Source of the DNA: Collinsella sp.
GTDB lineage: Bacteria; Actinomycetota; Coriobacteriia; Coriobacteriales; Coriobacteriaceae
Assembly: GCA_018380195.1 (NCBI GenBank)
Contig: JAGZUC010000010.1
Location: 1 to 61,324, forward strand
Direction: 5' to 3'
Length of the DNA: 61,324 bases
In this document: positions 1 through 11,400 of the stretch, piece by piece
Layout: every line of letters begins with the position of its first letter
Numbering within the stretch: the first letter of the stretch is position 1
Program-made: the position numbers and the translations under genes
Notes under the pieces: model-generated
Database searches by the model: none
What the model was told of the DNA's origin: nothing
Seen by the model: the letters and a program-made list of their open reading frames with translations, nothing else

Positions 1-94
1 TCGGCGTTCATGCTGCCCCCATCATCGCGGTCTACGGGGTCAACGATATGGCACCGTGGGGACACATGTATGTCAATCCTGGTCTAACAGAGCC
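1..94. mobile_element. Right-hand edge of an insertion sequence cut by the window start
   Basis: Positions 70-94 are a perfect inverted copy of 61233-61257 (it reads GGCTCTGTTAGACC on the minus strand). At the other window end this sequence interrupts an otherwise intact coding repeat, so it behaves like an IS terminal repeat. On the minus strand the repeat is followed by about 58 bases and then an ATG at 11, which fits the 5' end of a transposase leaving the window. The IS family cannot be named from this much sequence. A site-specific inversion site is the alternative. Confidence 0.6.
70..94 (-). repeat. 25-bp terminal inverted repeat, copy 1
   Basis: It is identical, in inverted orientation, to 61233-61257. 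The unique carA upstream DNA starts right after it at position 95. Confidence 0.75.
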
Positions 95-104
95 TTAAAA
101 AATC

Positions 105-126
105 ATTATGCATAGAAAGTCATAAT
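105..126. promoter_or_regulatory. Possible operator (ARG-box-like) upstream of carA
   Basis: ATTATG at 105-110 and CATAAT at 121-126 form an inverted repeat with a 10-base spacer in an AT-rich stretch. carAB is an ArgR target in many bacteria and ArgR boxes are short AT-rich palindromes, but the match here is loose. This is a weak call. Confidence 0.2.
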
Positions 127-174
127 TATCATTTCGTAAACATTTCGATGAAATTAACGCCATGAGGCATGCTT

Positions 175-190
175 GCGGTTACAATACCGC
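175..190 (+). promoter_or_regulatory. Likely -10 region of the carAB promoter, inside a small palindrome
   Basis: The hexamer TACAAT at 180-185 is flanked exactly by GCGGT (175-179) and ACCGC (186-190). It lies 24 bases before the PyrR-type element. No good -35 hexamer is visible at the usual spacing, so this rests on the -10 match and the position. Confidence 0.35.
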
Positions 191-206
191 GAGGCCTAAC
201 TACACA

Positions 207-240
207 CCTTTAAGCCGGTCCTGTGAGACCGGGAAGGAGA
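207..240 (+). promoter_or_regulatory. PyrR-type RNA hairpin over the carA ribosome binding site
   Basis: CCGGTC (215-220), the loop CTGTGA (221-226) and GACCGG (227-232) form a perfect 6-bp stem. The upstream CTTTAA and downstream GGGAAGG match the conserved pieces around the GUGAG loop of known PyrR binding loops. The Shine-Dalgarno sequence AAGGAG (234-239) begins one base after the stem, so bound PyrR would block translation starts rather than act through a terminator. No terminator hairpin is seen between this element and the start codon. Confidence 0.65.
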
Positions 241-243
241 ATT

Positions 244-1683
244 ATGGCGAACAACCATACCGTGGGCGCTGCCGCCCGCACCTTCGCGCCCAGCGAGCTT
301 TGCCAGCGTATGCTGGCCAAAACCAGCAAGGGCACCTGCGGTCCCTGCATCCTGTATCTTGAGGATGGGACCATTTTTTATGGACGTGCATGCGGCGCCG
401 AGGGCACCGCGACCGGCGAAGTCTGCTTCAACACCTCGCTCGAGGGCTACTTTGAGGTCATGACCGACCCGAGCTATGCCGGCCAAATCGTAACCATGAC
501 CTATCCGCAGATCGGCAACTACGGTATCGACGAGACCGACGTCCAGTCGGCCTTCCCCGGCGACGCCGTGCGCCCTGCGAGCGCTCCGGCTATGCGCGGC
601 ATGATCGTTCGCGACATGTGCACCACGCCTTCTAACTGGCGCTCGGCCGTCAGCGTGCCGGAGTATCTGCGCGCCCACGGCATCGTCGCTATCGAGGGCG
701 TCGACACCCGCGCTCTGGTACGCCACCTGCGCGACAATGGTTCCAAGATGGGCATTATCTCGACCGAGATCTTCGACGTCGACGAGCTTGCCGAGCGTCT
801 GGCCGCAGCGCCCACGCTGGTAGGCGAGAACCTGGTCAAGACCGTGAGCTGCCCTGAGTCCCACGCCTTTACCGCCGTCGACCTTCCTGCCATGCATGAC
901 TTTGCGCTTTCGGCTGCCGCTCCTGCCCGTCACAACGTGGTCGCCTACGACTGCGGTGTGAAACGCGGTATTCTGGAGGGGCTGGTCCGCGCCGGCTGCG
1001 ACCTTACCGTCGTGCCGTGGGACACGCCCGCGAGTGAGGTGCTCGACATGAATCCTGACGGCGTCTTTTTGTCCAATGGCCCCGGCGACCCCGACGCCGT
1101 GGTGGAGACCTACGAGCAGGTGCAGCAGCTGATCGGCAAGGTGCCGGTCTTTGGTATTTGTCTTGGTCACCAGATGATCAGCCTGGCCTGCGGCGCCCAG
1201 ATGGAAAAGCTTAAGTTCGGTCACCGCGGTGGCAACCAGCCGGTTATGAACCTGGTAAGCCGCCGTGTGGAGATCACCGCACAAAACCATGGCTTTGGCC
1301 TGCTGTTCCCCAGCTTGGGCAAGCTTGTCCCCGAGCTTTCCGGCGGCGAGACCGAGCATGCGGCCGATGGAGATCTGCGCGTCTGGGTGCGCCGCGGAAT
1401 CGCGCCGGTCGTGATGAACGAGCGCTTTGGTCGCATTCGCCTGACACATGTGAACCTCAACGACGGCACCGCCGAGGGCATCCAGCTGCTCGACGCACCG
1501 TGCTTCTCGGTCCAGTACCACCCCGAGGCCTCGCCTGGCCCCACCGATGCCCACTATCTCTTTACCGCCTTTACGCGACTCATGGACGGCGAGGAGAACT
1601 ACCTGGACATCGATACCGCGAAGGACCGCCTTGCCGGCTGGAACTTTGCTGAGTCCGAGACCGCTGAGACCGAGGAGAACTAA
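244..1683 (+). CDS. carA: Carbamoyl-phosphate synthase small (glutaminase) subunit
   Basis: CarA hydrolyses glutamine and passes ammonia to CarB for carbamoyl phosphate, which feeds pyrimidine and arginine synthesis. The CarA N-terminal domain is followed by a class I glutaminase domain with nucleophile Cys306 in GICLGHQ and His426/Glu428 in QYHPEA. The ATG at 244 follows AAGGAG with good spacing. The protein has 479 residues, about 100 more than usual. The extra length is an N-terminal stretch before LYLEDGTIFYG and roughly 35-45 extra residues between NHGF (about 348-351) and LTHVNLN (400). The stop is one base from carB, so the two genes form an operon. The catalytic residues are intact and the function is secure. 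Confidence 0.95.
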   Translation: MANNHTVGAAARTFAPSELCQRMLAKTSKGTCGPCILYLEDGTIFYGRACGAEGTATGEVCFNTSLEGYFEVMTDPSYAGQIVTMTYPQIGNYGIDETDVQSAFPGDAVRPASAPAMRGMIVRDMCTTPSNWRSAVSVPEYLRAHGIVAIEGVDTRALVRHLRDNGSKMGIISTEIFDVDELAERLAAAPTLVGENLVKTVSCPESHAFTAVDLPAMHDFALSAAAPARHNVVAYDCGVKRGILEGLVRAGCDLTVVPWDTPASEVLDMNPDGVFLSNGPGDPDAVVETYEQVQQLIGKVPVFGICLGHQMISLACGAQMEKLKFGHRGGNQPVMNLVSRRVEITAQNHGFGLLFPSLGKLVPELSGGETEHAADGDLRVWVRRGIAPVVMNERFGRIRLTHVNLNDGTAEGIQLLDAPCFSVQYHPEASPGPTDAHYLFTAFTRLMDGEENYLDIDTAKDRLAGWNFAESETAETEEN

Positions 1684-1684
1684 T

Positions 1685-4999
<3,315 letters not shown>

Positions 5000-5011
5000 G
5001 GTGACCTGTCC

Positions 5012-5046
5012 GGCCGGGGCGGGGGCCGAGTTTCCCCGCCCCGGCC
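5012..5046 (+). terminator. Strong GC hairpin after carB
   Basis: Arms 5012-5024 and 5034-5046 are perfect 13-bp complements with a 9-base loop, starting 13 bases after the carB stop. There is no T-run, so it may act as a weak terminator or an mRNA-stabilising end. Confidence 0.5.
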
Positions 5047-5050
5047 TGCG

Positions 5051-5323
5051 GTGACTTGGTTGTGCCGTGTGCTGCAGAAGGGGCTTTGTGCGTCCGGTGG
5101 CAATCAGGGTTCCGGCAACGGTGGGCAGACATCCGGCGGTTCGAACGATGGCGCCCAGGCGGGAAAGCCCGCTGGTGACAAGGCTCAGGGTGGCAAGTCC
5201 GCTAACTCACTTGCGAGCACCGGTGATCAAACGGTGGCGACCGTCGCCGCGATCGGCGGCCTGGGTGCCGCGATCGCCGCAATCGGAGTCTTCCTTGCTC
5301 GTTTCCGCCGCAAGGAAGACTAG
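5051..5323 (+). pseudogene. C-terminal remnant of a sortase-anchored surface protein
   Basis: About 75 codons from near 5097 match the end of the GH31 surface protein at 8478-14891. They share a Gly/Ser/Asn linker, the segment AGKPAGDKAQGGK, a sorting signal (LASTGD here, IPVTGD there), a hydrophobic stretch and a basic tail (RFRRKED). No signal peptide or enzymatic part precedes it, and the nearest possible start (GTG at 5051) has no clear ribosome binding site. It is best read as the surviving 3' end of a deleted or recombined gene. If it is expressed, it would be an anchor peptide with no exported domain. Confidence 0.7.
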
Positions 5324-5356
5324 CGCGAGCGATTGACAATCGCACACGTTTCCCAA

Positions 5357-5389
5357 GAGGGCCGCGGTAACCGTCGCGGCCCTCACTTT
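5357..5389 (+). terminator. Rho-independent-type terminator after the remnant
   Basis: GAGGGCCGCG (5357-5366) and CGCGGCCCTC (5375-5384) form a perfect 10-bp stem with an 8-base loop, followed by ACTTTA. Its survival supports the view that 5051-5323 is a real gene end. Confidence 0.65.
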
Positions 5390-5518
5390 ACCGGAGCGGT
5401 CTGAGGACTCGCGTCTTTCGCTTCGGACTGCTGCGCAGGGTCAATCAGGCGGAGATCTCACCCGTGTCGGGTTTGCGATAGCTTGGCGAATATAATTACG
5501 CGAAATCTAGGATTTCTC

Positions 5519-5558
5519 AAAAACGCGAAGTAGATGATATATTGTACTTCGCGTTTTT
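5519..5558. repeat. Perfect 14-bp palindrome upstream of the first DUF4143 ATPase
   Basis: AAAAACGCGAAGTA (5519-5532) and its exact complement (5545-5558) flank a 12-base AT-rich spacer that contains TATATT (5538-5543), a possible -10. A further small palindrome, GAAATC-TAG-GATTTC, lies just upstream. The palindrome ends 32 bases before the start codon, a position comparable to the palindrome before the paralogue at 43470. An autoregulatory operator is the likely role, but this is inference. Confidence 0.6.
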
Positions 5559-5590
5559 CAGTTAATCTTAATTTTGCGAAGTGGATTGCC

Positions 5591-6802
5591 ATGAGACTTA
5601 TTAATCGACCGTTCTATATGGATAAGCTCTCCAAGGTGGCGGGTTCGCCAGACATCAAGGTGATTACCGGAATCAGGCGATGCGGAAAATCGAAATTGCT
5701 TGAGGCGTTTGCCAGCCAACTTCGTTCAAACGACCCCTCGGCCAACGTCATACACGTCAACTTCAATCTACTTGAGTTCGAGCCGTTGGCGGAATACCAT
5801 GCGCTGCATACATATGTGGAAAAGCATTATATCGAGGGTTGCCGGAATATCGTCATGATCGACGAGGTCCAGATGTGTGAAGGGTTCGAGCGGGCTATCA
5901 ACAGTCTTCATGCGTCAGAGAAATATGACATTTACATCACGGGGTCGAATGCCTTTCTTCTCTCAAGCGACCTCTCGACGTTGTTCACGGGAAGAACGGT
6001 GGAGATCGAGGTCTTTCCGTTTTCACTTGCGGAGTTCTCGGCGTATCAAGAGATCACTTCTCCAGCCGAGGCCCTTGCTCGCTATGTCCGCGAGGGAGGA
6101 ATGCCGGGTTCCTATATCTACCAGGACGAAAGGATGCGTTTCTCATACATCTCGGATGTGCTTGAAACTCTTATCCTGCGCGACATCAGACAAAAATATC
6201 GTATACGTAATGCGGAGCAGCTTAAACGTTCCTGCGAGTTCCTGATGGATAACGTCGGAAACATCTCTTCTCTCAAGGGGATGGCGGCTGAGCTGTCACG
6301 AGCGAACCTTAAGATAAGCGACAAGACGCTGGCTGTGTATATCGACTACCTGTGTGATGCATTTGCGTTCTACCGGTTTCGTCGCTTTGACGTCTCAGGA
6401 AAGAAATACCTGTCGACGGGAGATAAATACTACCTGGCCGACCACTCGTTTCGCTACGCCGCGCTTGGTACGAAAAAGCTCGATTTTGGCCATGTTTACG
6501 AGAATATGGTGGCAATCGAGCTTATGCGCCGCGGATGGGAAGTCTACGTGGGCGTTCTCTACCAAAAGGAAGTAGACTTTGTCGCCATCAGGCGTGACCG
6601 CCGTGTCTATATCCAGGTGAGTGACGACATTTCCCAAGAAGCGACGCTTGAGCGTGAGCTTGATCCGCTGCGACGGATTCGAGACGCCTATCCCAAGTGC
6701 GTCATCGCCCGAACAGGGCACGAAACGACTGATTGGGATGGCATCAAGGTCGTCGACCTGGCACGATGGCTTATGGGTGAATCAGGCGAGCTGGCCGTCT
6801 AG
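5591..6802 (+). CDS. AAA-family ATPase with DUF4143 C-terminal domain, copy 1
   Basis: This 403-residue protein has an N-terminal ATPase domain with Walker A GIRRCGKSKLL, Walker B-like IVMIDEVQMC and the segment YITGSNAFLLSSDLSTLFTGR typical of AAA_14 proteins. The C-terminal DUF4143 part (YLADHSFRYA, then KEVDFVAI and YIQVSDD) resembles a restriction-endonuclease fold but lacks the usual Lys after the acidic pair. The start at 5591 (MRLINRPFYMDK) is chosen because the paralogue at 43470 starts with MKLINRTSYMDT, and because upstream starts fall inside the palindrome. The biological role of the family is unknown. It lies alone among accessory genes. Confidence 0.85.
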   Translation: MRLINRPFYMDKLSKVAGSPDIKVITGIRRCGKSKLLEAFASQLRSNDPSANVIHVNFNLLEFEPLAEYHALHTYVEKHYIEGCRNIVMIDEVQMCEGFERAINSLHASEKYDIYITGSNAFLLSSDLSTLFTGRTVEIEVFPFSLAEFSAYQEITSPAEALARYVREGGMPGSYIYQDERMRFSYISDVLETLILRDIRQKYRIRNAEQLKRSCEFLMDNVGNISSLKGMAAELSRANLKISDKTLAVYIDYLCDAFAFYRFRRFDVSGKKYLSTGDKYYLADHSFRYAALGTKKLDFGHVYENMVAIELMRRGWEVYVGVLYQKEVDFVAIRRDRRVYIQVSDDISQEATLERELDPLRRIRDAYPKCVIARTGHETTDWDGIKVVDLARWLMGESGELAV

Positions 6803-6828
6803 CACGCGATGACGCGGGCTGGAACGAA

Positions 6829-6894
6829 CGAGCGAGGATTCCGTCCCGCGAGGAGGCCAATACGGCCCTCTTCGAGGGACGGAATCCTCGCTCG
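6829..6894. repeat. Long palindrome downstream of the first DUF4143 ATPase
   Basis: Arms 6829-6847 and 6876-6894 are perfect 19-bp complements. Pairing continues imperfectly inward (CGA-GAGG-CC against GGCC-CTC-TTCG), giving a hairpin of nearly 30 bp. It starts 27 bases after the ATPase stop. There is no T-run on either side, so it may be a structural or mobile palindrome rather than a simple terminator. Confidence 0.65.
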
Positions 6895-6989
6895 ATCTCT
6901 TGGCGGGACATTTTGCTCGGTCGATGATCAACGGTTGGTGGAAAGCGATGCCTCGTCCGTGCCACTATTCCGTGATTGCTGGTATTTTC

Positions 6990-7009
6990 TGCATGCTAAA
7001 ATGAATGCA
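6990..7009 (+). promoter_or_regulatory. Probable promoter/operator of the toxin-antitoxin operon
   Basis: TGCAT (6990-6994) and ATGCA (7005-7009) form an inverted repeat enclosing an extended -10-like TGCTAAAAT (TAAAAT at 6997-7002), about 28 bases before the antitoxin start. Antitoxins of this class usually repress their own promoter by binding such palindromes. Confidence 0.45.
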
Positions 7010-7036
7010 TAAAAGACTTTATATTTGGAGGTCTCG

Positions 7037-7357
7037 ATGCCTGCTTTAAAGATGCTCGACAATCTTGTTCCCATCAGCGATTTCAGTCACGGTAAGGGTC
7101 CCGCTGCGTTTTCGAGAGTGAGCAACGACAACCCGGTTGTAGTTTTGAAACACAACAAGCCGGCGTTCGTTATCGTGACGCCCGATGAATACCGAGAGGC
7201 TAAGCAGGCGGAGGAGGACCTCGCCTTGTTGACGTTGGCCCTTAAGAGGACGGCTGCGACAAGCGATGATGAACTCGTTTCCCTATCTGATGTTATGGCA
7301 GAGTTGGGTGTGGGCCAGGACGAACTCGATCAGATGGATGAGGTCGAGTTTGAATGA
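7037..7357 (+). CDS. Phd/YefM-type antitoxin
   Basis: The protein has 106 residues. The segment AFSRVSNDNPVVVLKHN followed by KPAFVIVTPDEYREAK is the DNA-binding fold of Phd/YefM antitoxins, and the acidic C-terminal third is the expected toxin-binding tail. Start 7037 has GGAGGT at 7028-7033 directly before it; a TTG further upstream is less likely. Its stop overlaps the toxin start in an ATGA arrangement, which couples translation and is typical of such pairs. It should neutralise the RelE-like toxin and repress the operon. Confidence 0.8.
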   Translation: MPALKMLDNLVPISDFSHGKGPAAFSRVSNDNPVVVLKHNKPAFVIVTPDEYREAKQAEEDLALLTLALKRTAATSDDELVSLSDVMAELGVGQDELDQMDEVEFE

Positions 7358-7704
7358 GCGGGTACGAAGTCGCTTTCTACCCGGATACTCTCAAGGATCT
7401 CAAGCGTCTCGATGGTTCCCAGCGAAAACACGTGTTTAAGGCTATAGAAAGAATCAGAACGAACCCATTGCCGCAGAACGAAGGCGGATTCGGCAAGCCT
7501 CTTGGAAACAAGGCAGGCACGGATTTGACGGGCTTCATGAAAATCAAGCTCAGGGGAAGTGGCATTCGGATTGTGTACCGCCTCATTAAAATCAAAGGAA
7601 AAATGGCCATCGTAGTGGTAGGCGCTCGTGAAGACATGGAAGCGTACCGAACCGCCCAAAGGCGTGCGATTGATTTCGAGAAGTGGGCGGAAGAGGCTCT
7701 CTAA
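7354..7704 (+). CDS. RelE/ParE-family toxin
   Basis: The 116-residue protein has the family pattern: VAFYPDTLKDLKRLD near the start, then helices, PLGNKAGTDLTGFMKIKL, and the core strands GIRIVYRLIKIKGKMAIVVVGARED. RelE members of this superfamily cut mRNA on the ribosome, while ParE members poison gyrase; the sequence alone does not decide which. The start overlaps the antitoxin stop by four bases. A terminator follows about 54 bases downstream. Together with the antitoxin it forms a compact type II module in an accessory region. Confidence 0.78.
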   Translation: MSGYEVAFYPDTLKDLKRLDGSQRKHVFKAIERIRTNPLPQNEGGFGKPLGNKAGTDLTGFMKIKLRGSGIRIVYRLIKIKGKMAIVVVGAREDMEAYRTAQRRAIDFEKWAEEAL

Positions 7705-7757
7705 CTTCATGGGCGAAAACAGGAATGCAGCGATGTGCTTCAGGTGTGCGAGTTTTG

Positions 7758-7797
7758 AAAGGCTCTGGTGATTCGGAGGTCCGCCAGAGCCTTTTTC
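7758..7797 (+). terminator. Terminator of the toxin-antitoxin operon
   Basis: AAAGGCTCTGG (7758-7768) pairs perfectly with CCAGAGCCTTT (7784-7794), followed by further T residues. Confidence 0.85.
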
Positions 7798-7816
7798 TAT
7801 CTGTGGACATTCCTCT

Positions 7817-8020
7817 TGGACAGTTAGTTCAGATACGTATTTTTCAGAGGACGTGTGGAGGCCAATTTGGGCACAATTGAGCTATTTTTGATAGTCTGGA
7901 CCGACAAGGCCGCGCGGGCAATAGCGAGAAAGACCTATTATTAGATCTAAAGCGACTTAAAACCAGTTTGTTAGCGCCAATTAGCACCGCCAAAATATAC
8001 GTATCTGAACTAACTGTCCA
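7817..8020. mobile_element. 204-bp MITE-like element with 24-bp terminal inverted repeats
   Basis: Positions 7817-7840 (starting TGGACAGTTAGTTCAG) and 7997-8020 are perfect 24-bp inverted repeats. The interior of about 156 bases is AT-richer than its surroundings and has no convincing ORF. This is the structure of a non-autonomous transposable element mobilised by a transposase elsewhere. No target-site duplication is visible. A very long-stemmed hairpin of another kind is the alternative. Confidence 0.65.
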
Positions 8021-8053
8021 CCACCCTCCAACAACCTCCTATTTCAAATCAAA

Positions 8054-8097
8054 TCAGCCACCGTGCGTCATGGATATTCCCGGTGGGTCGCGGGGTG
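8054..8097 (+). repeat. 44-bp repeat before the GH31 gene (copy A)
   Basis: It matches 14958-15001 at 36 of 44 positions, including CGTCATGG and CCCGGT. Just after it lies an imperfect palindrome (CTTTCC-CTC-GGA against TTTCC-GAGG-AAAG, about 8109-8148) with TTCGCGAAGC in its loop, a degenerate relative of the palindrome that follows copy B. Confidence 0.6.
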
Positions 8098-8149
8098 GCG
8101 GCTACGACTTTCCCTCAGGATAATTCGCGAAGCCCGTTTTCCGAGGAAA

Positions 8150-8350
8150 GGTATTGGTTATGTAATACCAGTTAAACAGTAAAACTATGCTTAAGTGGTA
8201 TCTGGCTGGAGAACCAATTGGTATGGTTGATTAGACCCACTTCGCCATCTACGTTCATTTTTATACCGCTGGGAGAATTCCAAACTTAATTTGCGCAACT
8301 GCTCACGTATGCTGGTTCAACCTTATAGGTGGCTATCTGGTTACTACCAG
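8150..8350 (+). promoter_or_regulatory. Cluster of GGT/ACC palindromes upstream of the GH31 gene
   Basis: Three small inverted repeats are seen: GGTATT..AATACC (8150-8169), AACCA..TGGTT (8212-8228) and CTGGT-TACT-ACCAG (8337-8350). ACCAGTTRA occurs twice. Such repeated half-sites are what a sugar-responsive repressor would use. The regulator is not in the window, and the functional reading is inference. Confidence 0.35.
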
Positions 8351-8477
8351 TTGACCCCTTGGTAACGGGTGGGCCAATTGTACGGAATGTACCGAACACC
8401 CCCCCGTTTGATGCGTTCGCCCGTGCTGCGGGGCGCGCGTCCGCGACACTTCCGCATGTCGGAGGGAAGGAGTCCAG

Positions 8478-11400
8478 GTGCGTAGGAATTCCATTTTTAC
8501 GAAACGATGGGTGAAGGGAAGCGCAGTCCTCGTTGCCACGGCAGCGACGCTCGTGTTCGCCAGTCCCCAGCAGGCGGTTGCCACGCCACTCAAGGGCGTC
8601 GAATCGGCGACCGTGTCTCAGTCTGCCTCGAACGTCGTTGACATCGATTTCGCCGGCGGCATCAAGGGCCGCATTACGTTCCTCGAGGACGGTATTTTCC
8701 GTTACAACGTTGATCCCAAGGGTGAGTTTTCCGAGTACGCAACGCCGCGCAGTAAGTCCCACACGGCTAAGATCCAGGCCCAGCCCGATGCCTCGGACAC
8801 CTACAGCAAGCCGAGTGCGACGGTTGCCGACAAGGGCAACACTATCGAGATCAGCGGTGGAAAGGCGACCGTGATCCTGGACAAGGCGACTGGCAAGATG
8901 AGCATCAAGTCGGGCGACCGTGTCGTGGTCTCCGAGTCCGCGTCCCTCGACCTTGATAAGAAGGGCACCGTACAGACGCTCGCCAAGGAGAAGTCCGAGA
9001 ACTTCTTTGGCGGCGGTACTCAGAACGGCCGCTTCCTGCACACCAACCAGACTATCGCCATCTCCAACACCAACAACTGGACCGATGGCGGCGTTGCTTC
9101 GCCCAACCCGTTCTACTGGACGAGTGACGGTTACGGCGTGCTCCGAAACACGTTTGCAGAGGGTTCCTACGACTTCGGTTCCACGGACGCATCAACAGTC
9201 ACGACTTCGCACAGCGAGAATGAGTTCGACGCCTACTACTTCGTGGCGACCAATGAGGGCGCCTCGAACGTGGCGACCGAGATGCTGCAGGACTACTACA
9301 AGGTGACCGGTAATCCGGTACTGCTGCCCGAGTACGGTTTCTACCTGGGTCATCTGAATGCCTATAACCGTGATGGCTGGTCAACGACCTCGGGTCAGAA
9401 GAAGTGGGAGACCAAGGGCAGCAAGTCCTCGAGCAAGGAGGGCGACGTTAAGTACGAGTCTGGCATGGCGACGGGCTACAAGCTCGACGGCACGCTTGCG
9501 GCCGAGACGCTCAACGGTGAGGGCCCCACGGTCGATACCGAGAACATGAAGGCGACCGATTTCGACCGCCAATTCTCCGCCCAGCGGGTTATCGATGACT
9601 ACGAGGACAACGACATGCCGCTCGGCTGGTTCCTGCCGAACGACGGATACGGTGCCGGCTATGGCCAGAACGGTTATTACAAGACCGGCGGCGTCAACTC
9701 CGACGGAACGAGTTCAGCCGAGCGCCTCAACGCCGTGCGTGCCAACGTCGACAACCTTAAGAAGTTTACCGAGTATGCTAACTCCAAGGGTGTGAGCACG
9801 GGTCTGTGGACCCAGTCTAACCTGGAGCCTGACAGCAACTCCGAGACCCCGTGGCATTTGCTTCGCGATTTCGACGCCGAGGTCAAGACGGGCGGCATTA
9901 CCACCCTCAAGACCGACGTCGCTTGGGTGGGCTCTGGCTACTCCTTTGGCCTCAACGGCATCAAGACGGCCTACGATACGGTGACGACTGGCGCCAACAA
10001 GCGCCCCAACATCATCACGCTTGACGGTTGGGCCGGCACGCAGCGCTTTGGCGGCATCTGGACCGGCGATCAGTACGGCGGCAACTGGGAGTACATCCGC
10101 TTCCACATCCCCACGTATATCGGTCAGAGCCTCTCGGGCAACCCCAACATCGGCTCCGATATGGACGGCATCTTTGGTGGCAGCCCCATCATCTCCGCGC
10201 GCGACTACCAGTGGAAGACGTTCACGCCCTCTATGCTCGACATGGACGGCTGGGGCACCTACCGCAAGTCGCCCATGACGCACGGCGATCCCTACACGGG
10301 CATTTCGCGCTTTTACCTCAAGCTCAAGGCGCAACTCATGCCCTATATCTACACGAGCGCGGCCTCGGCGGCCAACATCGACACGGGCAACGGCGATACC
10401 GGCCTGCCCATGATCCGCGCCATGCTGCTCTCCGACAACTCCGAGTACGCCGCAAGCACCTCGACGCAGTATCAGTACATGTTCGGTGAGAACTTCCTGG
10501 TGGCACCGGTGTATCAGGATACCCAGGCAGATGAGAACGGCAACGACGTTCGCAATGGTATCTACCTTCCCAACTACGGCACCGACGAGAATCCCACCAT
10601 CTGGATTGACTACTTCTCGGGTAAGCAGTACCGCGGCGGCCAGGTCCTCAACAACTACGATGCTCCGCTTTGGAAGTTGCCGCTCTTTGTAAAGGCCAAC
10701 GCCATCGTGCCGATGTATGCCGAGAACAACAACCCCGAGGCCGTGACCGAGACTAACACCAAGGGCACCGATCGCAGCCAGCGTATCGTCGAGTTCTTCG
10801 CCACCGAGGGTGACGGCACCTTTACGCAGTACGAGGACGACGGCTCCTCCATCCAGAACAACACGACCGAGGACGATGCCTACGGCACGATCGACAACAT
10901 CTCCTACGGCGAGCACGTGAGCACCGTCTACAGCTCCAAGGCCACGGGCGGCACCGCCACCTTTACCGCCGAGGCTTCGCAGGGTGGCTACAACGGCTAC
11001 GACTCCAACCGTACCACGACCTTTGTGGCCAACGTGTCCGCCAAGCCTGCGAGCGTCATCGCCAAGAATGGCGGCACTGCGCTCAACGTGACCGAGGTCG
11101 ACTCACAGGAGGCTTTCGACGCCGCGACCCCCGCGGCTGGCCAAGCGGTCTACTTCTACAACGAAAGCCCCAACCTCAACCACTACGGCAGCGATGCGGA
11201 CAGCACCGAGGCCGAGAAGGGCGAGAGCTTCAACGACACTAAGATCACCACGAACCCCAAGGTCTACGTCAAGTTTGCGAAGACCGATGTCGCTGCAGCG
11301 GAGCAGACGCTCGAGCTGGGCGGTTTTGTGAACGCCGACGCCACGCTCGCGGCCGACCGCCTCAACGAGAACCTCTCCGCACCAGCGAACCTTGCTGCCC

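Noticed and set aside
3..98. Plus-strand frame at the left edge reading GVHAAPIIAVYGVND and ending at 96-98
   Set aside because: It looks protein-like but reads through the 25-bp terminal repeat, and the other end of the IS shows the transposase running on the minus strand.
5534..5590. Upstream start for the first DUF4143 ATPase (19 extra codons)
   Set aside because: The start lies inside the perfect palindrome, and the paralogue begins at the position matching 5591.
6809..7012. Small plus-strand ORF of 67 codons between ATPase and antitoxin
   Set aside because: It is read through the long palindrome, so similar peptides appear on both strands; it has no ribosome binding site.
7801..8040. 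Autonomous IS between the toxin and the GH31 gene
   Set aside because: The inverted repeats are real, but the 156-base interior has no transposase frame on either strand, so only a non-autonomous element is claimed.
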